Positions 18,158 through 28,433 are shown, numbered from the stretch's first letter. The stretch: DNA of 64,000 nucleotides from an uncultured Cytophagales bacterium (GCA_945957555.1 CAMFLX010000008.1:23319-87318), one strand, 5' to 3'. Translations and numbers: made by a program. The notes: a model not told the origin generated them from the letters alone.

Positions 18158-19909
18158 TTACTTAATAGTTATGTCAAGCATTCTGGCCTGCATACCCTCC
18201 CTACTTTTGATTTTTTGCAAATAAACGAAATATGGGTATAATTCCCCAAGATCTTTTTTCATCTTTTCTTCAACTTCATTTTCACCTTCGTCAGAAAACG
18301 ATTTGATCAGGTCTTTAATAAAACCGTCAGAATCCGGAATATACGCAACTGAATACTCTTTGATGTTAGCTAACTGAGCTGCATATTTTATGGCGTCTGA
18401 CAGCCCGCCTAACTTATCTATGAGCCCCTTTTCCATTGCCTGACTACCAGTCCATACCCTACCACTGGCTACTTTTTCAATTTCCTCAATAGTTTTCTTT
18501 CTCCCCACAGCCGCCTTTGTGACAAAATCCTTATATGTACTATCCACCTCTGCTTGAATTACCTTTCTTTCGAAATCTGTCAATTCCCTCGATGGAGACC
18601 CTAAATCCGAAAAAACACCAGTTTTCACCCCATCAGTAGTAATTCCGAGCTTATTATTAAAGAATTTCTTGACATTAAACCACATTCCAAATACGCCAAT
18701 TGACCCAGTGATCGTATTCGATTGTGCAAATATATAGTTACAAGGCATAGCCATATAGTAACCTCCACTTGCCGCCAAATCAGACATTGAGGCAACTACT
18801 GGCTTTTTCTGTTTAGTAATTACAATTTCTCGCCAAATTAAATCAGATGCTAAAGAACTTCCTCCTGGCGAATTAATCCTTAATACAATCGATTTTACAT
18901 CGGCATCTTCTCTAGCTTTTTTAAGTTGCTCAACTACCTTATTAGCACCAATTTCATCGTCTTTTCCACGTCCCATCACGATTTCTCCTGAAGCAATAAT
19001 TACGGCTACTTTACTTCCCTTAATCTTGTCTTCCTCTGGCAAGCTTTTTTCATATTTGTCAAAGCCAACAACATTCAACCTCTCAACCTTCAGGTCATTC
19101 TTTATAACTTCTTCAACTTGGTCCCTGTAAAGCAAATCATCAACTAATCCATACCTTTTTGCATCATAAGCATTATGAACAAGCATGCTATCAGAAATAT
19201 GTTTCAATTTCGCTTCGTCGACCTTTCTTGATATAGCTATATCACTTATGATCTTGCTATATAATGACGTAATGAATGAAAGTGATTGCTCTTTATTTGC
19301 AGCACTCATTTCTTCCAAGAAAAAAGGCTCAACTGCACTTTTGTAATTACCCGCTTTGAAAATTTCCGCCTTTATATCCAATTTATCTAAAGTACCTTTA
19401 AAAAAAGTAACGTTGTAGCTCAATCCATTAAACTCAAGGTAACCGGTATTGGGTAAATACAACTTATCTGCAACGGACGCTAAATAATAAGCTCCTTCAC
19501 TAAAATATTCACTAAAAGCATATATTTTTTTCCCTGATTTCTTAAAAGCTAATAGATCCCCCCTTAATTCCTGCAGAGAACCATAATCTGTGTGTGCAAT
19601 ATTTATTTTTAAGTATATGGCTTTTATTTTTTCATTTTTGGCAGCATTCTCTAATACTGTTCTTATATTAACCAATCCATAACCATTAGCCCTACTAGAA
19701 CTTATCGGTAAATTGCCAAACGGATTATCATAAGATTTTTCATAAATCGGCCTGTTCAAATCTAGCTTCAACACTGTGTTTTCCTTGATCTCAATTGATT
19801 CGGTTTCTCCTGACGACCCTACAATTGATAAGCCAATGACAATAAATAAAATAGTGAATAAAAAAAGACCTACTAAAACGGCAAAAACTCTGCCCAAAAA
19901 TTTACCCAT
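18158..19909 (-). CDS. sppA: Signal peptide peptidase SppA, long form
   Basis: A 583-residue membrane-anchored protease that cleaves leftover signal peptides. One N-terminal transmembrane helix ([20 protein letters not shown]) precedes two tandem ClpP-like domains. The catalytic Lys is in [13 protein letters not shown] in the first domain. The Ser is in [12 protein letters not shown] in the second, as in the 67-kDa Gram-negative form. It leads an operon with bioB and the transglutaminase-like gene; a functional link between these is not obvious. Confidence 0.93.
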   Translation of the reverse strand: MGKFLGRVFAVLVGLFLFTILFIVIGLSIVGSSGETESIEIKENTVLKLDLNRPIYEKSYDNPFGNLPISSSRANGYGLVNIRTVLENAAKNEKIKAIYLKINIAHTDYGSLQELRGDLLAFKKSGKKIYAFSEYFSEGAYYLASVADKLYLPNTGYLEFNGLSYNVTFFKGTLDKLDIKAEIFKAGNYKSAVEPFFLEEMSAANKEQSLSFITSLYSKIISDIAISRKVDEAKLKHISDSMLVHNAYDAKRYGLVDDLLYRDQVEEVIKNDLKVERLNVVGFDKYEKSLPEEDKIKGSKVAVIIASGEIVMGRGKDDEIGANKVVEQLKKAREDADVKSIVLRINSPGGSSLASDLIWREIVITKQKKPVVASMSDLAASGGYYMAMPCNYIFAQSNTITGSIGVFGMWFNVKKFFNNKLGITTDGVKTGVFSDLGSPSRELTDFERKVIQAEVDSTYKDFVTKAAVGRKKTIEEIEKVASGRVWTGSQAMEKGLIDKLGGLSDAIKYAAQLANIKEYSVAYIPDSDGFIKDLIKSFSDEGENEVEEKMKKDLGELYPYFVYLQKIKSREGMQARMLDITIK

Positions 19910-20009
19910 CGGTGATTGATTTAATTTTTAATACAATATTAACAAAATACCATGTGAATATGTTGATTTTTAGTATTTATTTTGTTTTTAAATAATTATT
20001 TATAGCAAA

Positions 20010-21050
20010 ATGATTGCAGATCCAAGTCCAGCAAGTTTAGGGTTCAGAATGCCCGCAGAATGGGAAAATCATGTGTCTACGTGGTTCTCATGGCCACATA
20101 AAGAAGCTAGTTGGCCAGGCAAATTCGAACCCGTTCCTCAAGTATTTGTGGAAATGACTAAAATACTTTCTGAGTATGAATTTGTAAACATAAATATCAA
20201 AGACAACGAACAGCTGCTTTCCGTTACGCAACTGCTCTTAGCAGCCAACGTGAACATGACCAAAGTTACGCTTCATGTAAACCCAACCAATGACGCATGG
20301 TGCAGGGACCACGGCCCAATATACATCAAAAACGAAAATGGAGAAAGGGCAATTGTTGATTGGGGATACAATGCTTGGGGCGACAAATACCCCCCTTACG
20401 ACGCTGATGATGCGGTTCCTATAATCATCGCACAAAAACAAAATCTAAAATTATACCAGCCTGGTATTGTAATGGAAGGAGGCTCCATTGAAGTCAATGG
20501 GAAAGGGACGCTTCTCACCTCGGAAGCTTGCCTTCTTAATCCTAATAGAAACCCTCATCTTAACAAAGCTCAAATCGAAGGATATCTTATGGCTTATTTA
20601 GGAGTAACGAACATCTTATGGTTGGGCGAGGGAATCATCGGAGATGATACCGATGGCCATATTGACGACATGACGAGGTTCATCAATCCTACTACAATTG
20701 TAACAGCTTTTGAAGAGAATCAACAAGATGAGAATTATACTATCTTGCTAGAAAACTATGAAAGACTACTGTCGATGAAAGATCAAGATGGAAAGCCTTT
20801 CAATATCATAAAGTTACCTATGCCGGAACCTGTATATTATGAAGATGTACGACTACCAGCAAGCTATGCAAATTTTCTTATTGCAAACAAATGCGTGTTG
20901 GTTCCCACTTATCGCTCTGTGAACGACCAAAAAGCTATCGATATACTTCAAAAACACATGCCAGACAGAAAAATAATCGGCATTGATTGTACAGACTTAA
21001 TTTGGGGGCTTGGAGCCATACATTGTGTAAGCCAACAAGAACCTGCTTAA
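20010..21050 (+). CDS. aguA: Agmatine deiminase
   Basis: AguA hydrolyses agmatine to N-carbamoylputrescine in polyamine synthesis from arginine. The 346-residue protein begins FRMPAEWENHVSTWFSWPHK, has the substrate-binding WCRDHGPI and DWGYNAWGDKYPP, the GDDTDGHIDDMTRFI segment and ends with LGAIHCVSQQ, which carries the nucleophilic Cys of this guanidine-modifying superfamily. No N-carbamoylputrescine amidase is adjacent. Confidence 0.96.
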   Translation: MIADPSPASLGFRMPAEWENHVSTWFSWPHKEASWPGKFEPVPQVFVEMTKILSEYEFVNINIKDNEQLLSVTQLLLAANVNMTKVTLHVNPTNDAWCRDHGPIYIKNENGERAIVDWGYNAWGDKYPPYDADDAVPIIIAQKQNLKLYQPGIVMEGGSIEVNGKGTLLTSEACLLNPNRNPHLNKAQIEGYLMAYLGVTNILWLGEGIIGDDTDGHIDDMTRFINPTTIVTAFEENQQDENYTILLENYERLLSMKDQDGKPFNIIKLPMPEPVYYEDVRLPASYANFLIANKCVLVPTYRSVNDQKAIDILQKHMPDRKIIGIDCTDLIWGLGAIHCVSQQEPA

Positions 21051-21061
21051 TATTTAGAGAT

Positions 21062-21103
21062 TTTATAGGTGGTACTTGCTGTATAACAAATACCACCTAT
21101 AAA
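21062..21103. terminator. Bidirectional hairpin between convergent genes
   Basis: TTTATAGGTGGTA (21062-21074) pairs perfectly with TACCACCTATAAA (21091-21103), a 13-bp stem with a 16-nt loop. It sits between the ends of aguA and the minus-strand lipoprotein. The flanking T runs are weak. Confidence 0.7.
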
Positions 21104-21107
21104 CGAA

Positions 21108-21542
21108 TCAATTACTACTCAACACCAAATAAGCACCATTCACTACTGCAGAATACCTATAAACCTGACATGTAGAAGGGCCCACATAAGGTAAGCCTTC
21201 TAAATCCCATGCTTGGTTGTGTACAGAGTCTCTCATAAGTACACCAGAATCCATATATACCTTTGCATGATCATTGTTAGGATCTAAGGGACTAGCCCTT
21301 TCAAACGCCCTATATTCAGTACTAGAAATTCTATAAATAATCAGCCCCTTTATACCTGCATTATTGTAATAAACATAATTGTTATCAAACTTTAGGTTTG
21401 AATAGTTAATATCATTCAAATTTAATTGTTGATAAAAACTTGTCTGAATATATTTACATCCATCTACATTCTTTTTTTTACATGCATCCAAAACCATCAA
21501 GATCAATGGTACGATTGCTAAAAACAAATACCTTTTGCCCAT
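21108..21542 (-). CDS. Lipoprotein with a degenerate Rieske-like domain
   Basis: A 144-residue protein with a lipoprotein signal (FLAIVPLILMVLDACKKK, lipid Cys near 21). The mature part follows the pattern of a Bacteroidota Rieske-like lipoprotein group: FYQQLNLNDINYSNL, GIKGLIIYRISSTEYRAFERASP and the closing GPSTCQVYRYSAVVNGAYLVLSS. The Cys/His pairs that would hold a [2Fe-2S] cluster are missing, so it probably binds no cluster. Function unknown. It is convergent with aguA. Confidence 0.55.
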   Translation of the reverse strand: MGKRYLFLAIVPLILMVLDACKKKNVDGCKYIQTSFYQQLNLNDINYSNLKFDNNYVYYNNAGIKGLIIYRISSTEYRAFERASPLDPNNDHAKVYMDSGVLMRDSVHNQAWDLEGLPYVGPSTCQVYRYSAVVNGAYLVLSSN

Positions 21543-21649
21543 ATTATGAAAAGTTAAAATTTCGGCGCTCTAAATTCCATTAACACCCAAATTTCTATTA
21601 AAAAACTACATAAACCTAAATATTTTTTATCATACTAAAGTATGCCAAA

Positions 21650-21682
21650 TTTGTATTTAAATGAATATTTATATTACTTTTG
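21650..21682 (+). promoter_or_regulatory. Probable ppc promoter
   Basis: TTTG (21650-21653), 21 bp, then TACTTTTG (21675-21682), which fits the Bacteroidota consensus. A leader of about 110 nt would precede the ppc ATG. Confidence 0.55.
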
Positions 21683-21802
21683 TACAAAAGCGCAAGAAAT
21701 ATTTTTAATTAGATTTTTTAAGGCAAAAAAAGCACAAAAATTCCTCTTAAAATACCATTTCAGCAGACGTTTTAAGCATCGGTCTACGTAAACAACATTT
21801 TT

Positions 21803-24583
21803 ATGCAAGTTTTAGCTAAAACTCAGGAAAAACTAGGAGCACCTTATCATGATTTAGAATTTCTACTGAATTGCCTCAAAGAAGTGCTCATAGAGTGCGG
21901 GGAAGGGAACTTAGTTGACTACATTCCATGGATCAACGATTGCAAAATCTGCATAAAACCAGAAAATTTCACAGAGAAGCATGTTCAGCTCTATTCAATC
22001 ACAAGTCACTTGTTGAATATGGTTGAAGAAAACGGTGCGTTACAAGCACGTAGAAGAGTAGAAACACTTCACTCGGTAACAGCAGTAAATGGACTGTTTG
22101 GGCAAAACCTAAAAATGCTAAAGGATAAAGGAATTCCAGAAGGCGACATCGTAGATATGCTTCCTGACATCATGATAGAGCCGGTACTTACTGCGCATCC
22201 TACTGAAGCCAAAAGAGATGTAGTGCTGGAGCACCACAGGGCTATTTATCTTTTATTAAGAAAAAAAGAAAATGCAACATACTCAGAACTTGAACAAAGA
22301 GAAATAAGGGAGGATATCAAACTAGAACTCGATAGACTTTGGAGAACTGGAGAAATTCATTTGGAAAAGCCTCAGGTCAAACATGAGTTGAGAAATGTAA
22401 CACATTATCTCTCTAACGTATTTCCAACTGTATTACCAATCATTGACAGGAGATTTGCCATGGCTTGGCAAGAGGTGGGATTCAATCCCAATTCGATCTT
22501 AACGTTTGACAAACTGCCGAGGATATCCTTTGGAAATTGGGTTGGAGGGGACAGGGATGGTCACCCATTTGTAACCCCACAAGTAACCAAAGAAACTCTA
22601 GATACGCTTAGGTTGCAGGCTATGTCTCTTGCCAAAGCCCAATTGAATAGACTTGAAAACAATCTAAGCTTTAACTGCCACATTCATCAACCAAATAAAA
22701 CCTTTCAGAAAAAACTTCATGACTTAGTTCATGAACTTTCTGCGGAATCGGAATTGGACAAAACAAGAAATGTGAATGAGGCATTTCGTTTTTATGTGAA
22801 CCTACTTACTCGTAAATTACCGATCGAGATCGAAAAAGAATTTGCCGTTGATCTCAAGGATAGCGAAATCTCATATAAAAACCAACACGAACTCATCGAT
22901 GACTTAGTCATTCTAAGGGATGCTCTTGTAGACTTTGGCGCTAAGGCTGTTGCTTTTAGCGATGTAAAAAACACGATTAGAACACTCCAAACATTTGGCT
23001 TCCATCTTGCAAGATTAGATATAAGACAAAATTCTAAATATCATGAAAATGCCATAGCTCAACTCATGGACTATGCGATGCTTGATGGCAAGAAGTTTTT
23101 GGCAATGGATGAGGACGAACGTATTTCCTTCATTAATAAAGAACTTAAATCGCCAAGGCCATTTACCCAATACGTGACTAAACTTAGCGGAGAAGCCGAA
23201 GGTGCTGTTGAATGCCTAAGAGTTGTTGCCAATCATGTAAACAAATACGGAACTGACGGTATTGGCACTTTAATCGTAAGTATGACCAGATCATTGTCTG
23301 ATCTTCTGGTTGTTTACTTGCTTTGTAGAGAAGCGGGATTAATGACAACTACTGAAGACGGAAGTCTAGTATGTAAATTACCAGTGGTTCCTCTTTTTGA
23401 GACAATAGAAGACCTTGAAAATAGCTACGAAATCATGTCGGCATTTTTGAGCCATCCTTTTACCAAAAGAAGTTTAGAATACCAGAGACAAGTCGGCAAT
23501 AAAAAGATCAAAAGCCAAATGATCATGATTGGCTACAGCGATAGTAATAAAGACGGCGGTATTATTGCAAGCCAATGGAACCTATTCAAGGCACAAACCA
23601 AACTGGCCGAACTAGGTTACAAGCAAAAAACCAATATCATATTCTTTCATGGCAAAGGTGGGTCAATAAGTAGAGGCGCAGGACCTACTCATTGGTTTAT
23701 TAAAACGTTACCTCATGGTACACTCATGCAAGATATGAGGCTTACCGAGCAAGGTGAAACTATCGCTCAAAAATATGCCAATAAAATGAATGCGGCATAC
23801 AACTTAGAAATGCTCTTAGCAGGCACTGTGGGTACTGCTATCTATAATAAGCATTGCACGAAACCTAAAGACAAGGTTGAAGAGTCTGCATTTGAATACC
23901 TATCAACAGGTAGTTTCAAACATTACCAAGAACTAATACATCATAAACACTTCATCAAGTTTTTTGGAGAGGCAACTCCTATCGACATTATAGAAAACAG
24001 CAAAATAGGTTCTAGGCCATCTCGCAGAACAGGAAAAAGATCTCTTGCAGACTTACGGGCTATACCATGGGTATTCAGTTGGAGTCAATCACGTTTTAAC
24101 ATTACTAGTTGGTATGGTGTTGGTTCTGTTTTAGAAGAGTTCAGAATAGAGCGCCCTCAAGAATTTGAATGGCTTCAGAAGCAAGCTCAAGAAGATTCTC
24201 TAGTTAGGTACGTATTTACGAACGTAGACACCAGCCTCGCTGCGACGGATGAAAGCATCTTTGAAAAATATGCAGAACTGGTGGAAGACGATGAAACACG
24301 TGTTACTATCTTAACGATGATAAAATCAGAGCTTGAGAAAACAAAGCGAATGATTTCCCTATTGTTTAATAAACCTTTTGAAGTAAGAAGGTCGCATCAC
24401 TTCTATTCTAATAATTTAAGAGCGGATGCGTTGAAAGATCTCCACTTTACCCAATTGAGTTTGTTGAAAAAATGGAGAGAGTCGAAGGCTAAAAATCCAG
24501 ATTCGGACGAAAGCAAAAGCCTATTGGCTCAACTATTACTCACTGTTAATGCAATTGCAGGCGCATTAAGGATCACTGGTTAA
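21803..24583 (+). CDS. ppc: Phosphoenolpyruvate carboxylase
   Basis: Makes oxaloacetate from PEP and bicarbonate to refill the TCA cycle. The 926-residue length is normal. Visible are the catalytic His in LTAHPTEAKRD (H132), the GGDRDGHPFVT motif, GYSDSNKDGG, FHGKGGSISRGAGP and the C-terminal NAIAGALRITG, the usual last residues. It is a single-gene unit with its own promoter and terminator. Confidence 0.97.
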   Translation: MQVLAKTQEKLGAPYHDLEFLLNCLKEVLIECGEGNLVDYIPWINDCKICIKPENFTEKHVQLYSITSHLLNMVEENGALQARRRVETLHSVTAVNGLFGQNLKMLKDKGIPEGDIVDMLPDIMIEPVLTAHPTEAKRDVVLEHHRAIYLLLRKKENATYSELEQREIREDIKLELDRLWRTGEIHLEKPQVKHELRNVTHYLSNVFPTVLPIIDRRFAMAWQEVGFNPNSILTFDKLPRISFGNWVGGDRDGHPFVTPQVTKETLDTLRLQAMSLAKAQLNRLENNLSFNCHIHQPNKTFQKKLHDLVHELSAESELDKTRNVNEAFRFYVNLLTRKLPIEIEKEFAVDLKDSEISYKNQHELIDDLVILRDALVDFGAKAVAFSDVKNTIRTLQTFGFHLARLDIRQNSKYHENAIAQLMDYAMLDGKKFLAMDEDERISFINKELKSPRPFTQYVTKLSGEAEGAVECLRVVANHVNKYGTDGIGTLIVSMTRSLSDLLVVYLLCREAGLMTTTEDGSLVCKLPVVPLFETIEDLENSYEIMSAFLSHPFTKRSLEYQRQVGNKKIKSQMIMIGYSDSNKDGGIIASQWNLFKAQTKLAELGYKQKTNIIFFHGKGGSISRGAGPTHWFIKTLPHGTLMQDMRLTEQGETIAQKYANKMNAAYNLEMLLAGTVGTAIYNKHCTKPKDKVEESAFEYLSTGSFKHYQELIHHKHFIKFFGEATPIDIIENSKIGSRPSRRTGKRSLADLRAIPWVFSWSQSRFNITSWYGVGSVLEEFRIERPQEFEWLQKQAQEDSLVRYVFTNVDTSLAATDESIFEKYAELVEDDETRVTILTMIKSELEKTKRMISLLFNKPFEVRRSHHFYSNNLRADALKDLHFTQLSLLKKWRESKAKNPDSDESKSLLAQLLLTVNAIAGALRITG

Positions 24584-24607
24584 TTCACGCCATATTATAA
24601 AATTATC

Positions 24608-24644
24608 GGAGGGGGGTACGAATTTAGATTCGCTCCCCCTCTTT
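24608..24644 (+). terminator. Terminator after ppc
   Basis: GAGGGGG (24609-24615) pairs with CCCCCTC (24635-24641); an inner CGAAT/ATTCG pair extends the hairpin. A short TTT follows. Confidence 0.8.
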
Positions 24645-24730
24645 ATATATAATGGTGGTAAAACAGCGAAATAATGTGACAATTAACTCCTTAGTATTAT
24701 ATATTGATTTTTTTTTAAAATTAATAAAAC

Positions 24731-24738
24731 TAAATTTG
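24731..24738 (+). promoter_or_regulatory. Probable -7 box of the transketolase pair
   Basis: TAAATTTG matches TAnnTTTG, 20 bp before the ATG at 24759. The best upstream partner (ATTG at 24703) is spaced too widely, so this is a partial match. Confidence 0.45.
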
Positions 24739-24758
24739 CACAAAATTTTAAAATAGTA

Positions 24759-25613
24759 ATGTCAATATCTAATCAAGAATTAGAAAACATTTGTCACCAA
24801 GTAAGGAGGGATATCCTGAGGATGGTACACAATGCAAAAGGAGGGCACCCTGGAGGGGCTATGGGTTGTGCCGATTATATCGCATCATTGTACTTCAAGT
24901 ACATGACTCACAACAAAAACTTCTCCATGGATGGGGTTGGAGAAGACTTATTCTTCCTTTCCAATGGACACATCACTGCGGTTTGGTACAGCGTACTAGC
25001 CCATTCTGGATATTTTGAAACAAGTGAGCTCTCTACTCACAGAAAACTAAACTCTAGATTGCAAGGGCATCCAACTCCACATGAGCACTTGCCAGGCATA
25101 AGAATGGCTTCCGGTTCTTTGGGGCAAGGCCTTTCAGTTGCTGTAGGTGCTGCTCAAGCCAAAAAGCTCAACAAGGATGACAAAAAAGTATACGTACTCA
25201 TGGGTGATGGCGAACTGCAAGAAGGCCAGATCTGGGAGGCAGCCATGTACGCTTCACACCATAAAGTAGACAATCTCATAGCAGCGGTTGATTACAACGG
25301 TCAACAAATTGATGGTCCTCTTAGCGAAGTGATGGACTTACTGGATCTTGCTGCAAAATGGAGAGCTTTTGGTTGGGAAGTAATTACTTGTAACAAAGGT
25401 AACGACCTTACTGACATCCACAAGTCAATTGAAGCCGCCCACAGCGCAAGTGGCAAACAAAAACCGGTAATGATTTTATTAAAAACAGAGATGGCTTTTG
25501 GTGTTGACTTCATGGTAGGACATCACAAATGGCACGGAAATGCTCCTAACGATGAGCAACTGGCCAAAGCTCTCTCACAAATCCCCGAGACTTTGGGTGA
25601 TTTCAAAATTTAA
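24759..25613 (+). CDS. Transketolase, N-terminal (TPP-binding) subunit
   Basis: With the next gene this forms a split transketolase that moves two-carbon units in the pentose phosphate pathway. The 284-residue protein carries the thiamine-diphosphate part: AKGGHPGGAMGCADY near 25-40, SNGHITAVWY, SGSLGQGLSVAVG and the GDGELQEGQ ... AAVDYN motif that binds Mg-TPP. Length matches one half of the usual enzyme of about 650 residues. The partner starts 23 bp downstream. Confidence 0.93.
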   Translation: MSISNQELENICHQVRRDILRMVHNAKGGHPGGAMGCADYIASLYFKYMTHNKNFSMDGVGEDLFFLSNGHITAVWYSVLAHSGYFETSELSTHRKLNSRLQGHPTPHEHLPGIRMASGSLGQGLSVAVGAAQAKKLNKDDKKVYVLMGDGELQEGQIWEAAMYASHHKVDNLIAAVDYNGQQIDGPLSEVMDLLDLAAKWRAFGWEVITCNKGNDLTDIHKSIEAAHSASGKQKPVMILLKTEMAFGVDFMVGHHKWHGNAPNDEQLAKALSQIPETLGDFKI

Positions 25614-25636
25614 AATCTCATTGCGCAGAAAATCAA

Positions 25637-26590
25637 ATGAAAAAATATACTTTCACAGAAAAAATAGATACAAGATCTGGATTTGGATCAGGCTTATTAG
25701 AGGCTGCAAAACAAAACCCTAACGTAGTCGGACTTTGCGCAGACCTTACAGGCTCTTTAAAAATGGATGCATTCCAAAAAGAGTTTCCAGACAGGTTCTT
25801 CCAAGTAGGTATTGCAGAGGCAAACATGATTGGTCTTGCAGCAGGAATGACCATAGGTGGTAAAATTCCTTTTACCGGAACTTTCGCTAACTTCTCAACA
25901 GGCCGCGTCTATGATCAGATTCGTCAATCAGTAGCATATTCACATAAAAACGTAAAAATAGCCGCATCACATGCTGGTCTTACGTTAGGAGAAGATGGTG
26001 CAACCCATCAAATATTAGAAGATCTTGGTCTCATGAAAATGCTCCCAGGAATGGTAGTCATTAACCCATGCGACTTTAACCAAACTAAGGCGGCCACGAT
26101 AGCAGCTGCCAACTACTATGGCCCTGTATATCTTCGCTTCGGTAGACCTGCAGTTCCAAACTTCACTCCAAGTGACCAGAAATTTGAGATCGGTAAAGCT
26201 GTGCTACTTAATGAAGGCAGTGATGTTACTATATTTGCTACAGGACATTTAGTATGGGAAGCAATCCTTGCGGGTGAAAAGCTTTTTGAACAAGGAATCA
26301 ATGCTGAGATCATCAATATCCATACAATAAAACCGCTAGATGTTGAAGCAATTGTAAAGTCAGCTAAAAAAACGAAATGTGTTGTTACGGCGGAAGAACA
26401 CAACTACATCGGAGGCTTAGGAGAAAGCGTAGCTGGTGCATTAGCAAGAAATTTTCCCTGCCCCATAGAGTTTGTTGCAACCAACGATACCTTCGGAGAA
26501 AGTGGAACCCCCGATCAATTGATGAAAAAATACGGTTTAACTTCCGAAAACATCATTGAAGCGACTAAAAAGGTAATTTCCAGAAAGTAA
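25637..26590 (+). CDS. Transketolase, C-terminal (pyrimidine-binding) subunit
   Basis: The 317-residue partner of the split transketolase. It contains the Pyr domain with the catalytic Glu in VGIAEANMIGLAAGM and the segment FANFSTGRVYDQIRQSVAYS. ASHAGLTLGEDGATHQ follows, then the transketolase C-terminal domain (IINIHTIKPLD ... TAEEHNYIGGLG). Split forms are common in Bacteroidota and archaea. A DXS-like dehydrogenase subunit is less likely because of the DGATHQ and FANFSTGR patterns. Confidence 0.92.
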   Translation: MKKYTFTEKIDTRSGFGSGLLEAAKQNPNVVGLCADLTGSLKMDAFQKEFPDRFFQVGIAEANMIGLAAGMTIGGKIPFTGTFANFSTGRVYDQIRQSVAYSHKNVKIAASHAGLTLGEDGATHQILEDLGLMKMLPGMVVINPCDFNQTKAATIAAANYYGPVYLRFGRPAVPNFTPSDQKFEIGKAVLLNEGSDVTIFATGHLVWEAILAGEKLFEQGINAEIINIHTIKPLDVEAIVKSAKKTKCVVTAEEHNYIGGLGESVAGALARNFPCPIEFVATNDTFGESGTPDQLMKKYGLTSENIIEATKKVISRK

Positions 26591-26611
26591 TCCATTTATT
26601 TTGAATTAAAT

Positions 26612-26642
26612 TTTGGAAATAAAAAATTAATATCTAATTTTG
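26612..26642 (+). promoter_or_regulatory. Promoter of the rplM operon
   Basis: TTTG (26612-26615), exactly 19 bp, then TAATTTTG (26635-26642): a full Bacteroidota promoter. The short leader holds CCCTT/AAGGG (26646-26658), a small hairpin that could take part in autoregulation; that is only a guess. Confidence 0.75.
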
Positions 26643-26697
26643 TGTCCCTTTTTAAGGGGTAGTTTGTATTGTCAAAAATAAATAAAGTAAAAATACA

Positions 26698-27141
26698 TTG
26701 GATTCTCTCAGTTACAAAACAACGTTCGTAAACAAACAGTCTGCTGAAAAAGGCTGGGTTGTAGTAGATGCTGAAAACCAAATTGTGGGTCGTTTAGCAA
26801 GTGAAATTGCTAAAGTCATAAGAGGAAAGCACAAAGCTAGCTTTACTCCAAACGCAGATTGTGGTGACAACGTGATCGTTATAAATGCGGCTAAAGTTCG
26901 TTTCACTGGTAAAAAGCTAGCAGACAAAGTATACACCAGACACACTGGTTTTACTGGCGGTCAAAGGTTCGCAACACCTAAAGAAATGTTGAACAAAAAA
27001 CCAAATTTCATTTTGGAAAATGCGGTAAAACACATGCTACCTAAAAACAGATTAGGCAGACAGTTGTTCAACAATTTACACATTTATGCAGGAAGTGAGC
27101 ATCCTCATACTGCTCAACAACCAAAAGAAGTTAAATTTTAA
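26698..27141 (+). CDS. rplM: 50S ribosomal protein L13
   Basis: The 147-residue L13 protein binds 23S rRNA early in large-subunit assembly. Seen are DSLSYKTTFVNKQ, GWVVVDAENQIVGRLAS, RGKHKASFTP, GDNVIVINA, and the C-terminal MLPKNRLGRQLF and HPHTAQQP. The start is TTG at 26698: the residues right after it are the conserved Bacteroidota L13 beginning, and no in-frame ATG precedes it. First gene of rplM-rpsI-rpsB-tsf. Confidence 0.97.
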   Translation: MDSLSYKTTFVNKQSAEKGWVVVDAENQIVGRLASEIAKVIRGKHKASFTPNADCGDNVIVINAAKVRFTGKKLADKVYTRHTGFTGGQRFATPKEMLNKKPNFILENAVKHMLPKNRLGRQLFNNLHIYAGSEHPHTAQQPKEVKF

Positions 27142-27152
27142 TAATATTCCTG

Positions 27153-27539
27153 ATGGAGATTGTCAACACAATAGGAAGAAGAAAAACATCTGTAGCACGT
27201 TTATACATGAAGCCTGGGAAAGGTGCTATTGTAATTAACGAGAAAGAATTCAAAGAATACTTTACTACTGAAGTACTACAAACTATTATCAACCAGCCAT
27301 TTGCACTGGTTGACTCATTAAATAAATTTGATTTAAATATCAATGTGAAAGGTGGAGGAGTAGCTGGTCAAGCTGAGGCTGTAAGACTTGCGATCTCTAG
27401 AGCACTTTGCGAGGTTAGCTCTGATTTCAGACCTGCTTTAAAGAAAGAAGGTTTTGTAACTCGTGACCCAAGAATGGTCGAAAGGAAGAAATACGGTAGG
27501 AGAAAAGCACGTAGAAGATTCCAATTCAGTAAGCGTTAA
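27153..27539 (+). CDS. rpsI: 30S ribosomal protein S9
   Basis: The 128-residue S9 starts IGRRKTSVARLYMKPGKG and ends with the basic tail RKKYGRRKARRRFQFSKR, whose last residues reach the P-site tRNA. The ATG at 27153 lies 12 bp after the rplM stop. Confidence 0.98.
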   Translation: MEIVNTIGRRKTSVARLYMKPGKGAIVINEKEFKEYFTTEVLQTIINQPFALVDSLNKFDLNINVKGGGVAGQAEAVRLAISRALCEVSSDFRPALKKEGFVTRDPRMVERKKYGRRKARRRFQFSKR

Positions 27540-27553
27540 TTTATTTTTATATA

Positions 27554-28336
27554 ATGTCCAAAAAAGTAGAATATCAAGACTTACTTGATGCAGGTGTACA
27601 CTTCGGTCACCTTACAAGAAAGTGGAATCCTCAAATGGCTCCATATATTTTTATGGAGAAAAATGATATCCACATCATAGATCTCAACAAAACAAAAGCT
27701 TGTTTAGAAGACGCGCAAGCTGCCATGAAAAATATAGTTAAATCTGGCAGAAAGGTATTATTCGTTGCTACTAAAAAGCAAGCAAGAGAAATTGTTTCTG
27801 ACGAAGCCAGAAGACTAAAAATGCCTTTCGTAACAGAAAGATGGTTGGGTGGTATGCTTACCAACTTCATGACTGTTAAGAAATCATTAAAGAAAATGTC
27901 TTCTATCGACAAATTAATGAAGGATGAGTCCTTCAACTCACTTGCAAAGAAAGAAAGACTCATGATTTCTCGTGAAAGAGAAAAATTGGAAAAGCTTCTT
28001 GGCGGAATTACTGAACTTACAAGACTTCCTGCGGCATTGTTTATCATTGATGCAAAAAAAGAGCACATTGCTGTTGCTGAAGCAAGAAGACTTAACATAC
28101 CGGTGTTTGCGATAGTGGATACTAACACTAACCCAAACAACATCGACTTCCCAATTCCTGGTAACGATGATGCGTACAAGTCAATCTCTATTCTCACAAA
28201 AGCGATTGGTTCGACAATAGAAGACGCTCTTGAAGAAAGAAAGAGAACTAAGGATGAAGATAAAGAAGAAGCTGAATCTGAGGACGAAAACGGTAAGCCA
28301 AAGAAAAAGGCTAAAGTTGCTGAAGAAGAAGAATAA
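27554..28336 (+). CDS. rpsB: 30S ribosomal protein S2
   Basis: The 260-residue S2 has LLDAGVHFGHLTRKWNP at the start, RWLGGMLTNF, and VFAIVDTNTNPNNIDFPIPGNDDA. It ends in a highly charged tail (DEDKEEAESEDENGKPKKKAK) longer than in many bacteria. Placed 15 bp after rpsI and followed by an internal terminator or attenuator before tsf. Confidence 0.98.
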   Translation: MSKKVEYQDLLDAGVHFGHLTRKWNPQMAPYIFMEKNDIHIIDLNKTKACLEDAQAAMKNIVKSGRKVLFVATKKQAREIVSDEARRLKMPFVTERWLGGMLTNFMTVKKSLKKMSSIDKLMKDESFNSLAKKERLMISREREKLEKLLGGITELTRLPAALFIIDAKKEHIAVAEARRLNIPVFAIVDTNTNPNNIDFPIPGNDDAYKSISILTKAIGSTIEDALEERKRTKDEDKEEAESEDENGKPKKKAKVAEEEE

Positions 28337-28370
28337 TAAAATTCTTATCTCCACTTAAATAATAACATCC

Positions 28371-28410
28371 GAAAATTGAACATCTCATAAGTGTTCAATT
28401 TTCTTTTTTA
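28371..28410 (+). terminator. Terminator or attenuator between rpsB and tsf
   Basis: GAAAATTGAACA (28371-28382) and TGTTCAATTTTC (28392-28403) form a perfect 12-bp stem with a nine-base loop, followed by TTTTTTA. It would lower or stop transcription into tsf, 24 bp further on; no clear promoter follows it, so read-through is likely needed. Confidence 0.88.
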
Positions 28411-28433
28411 ATAACATTCATAAATATAATTTC

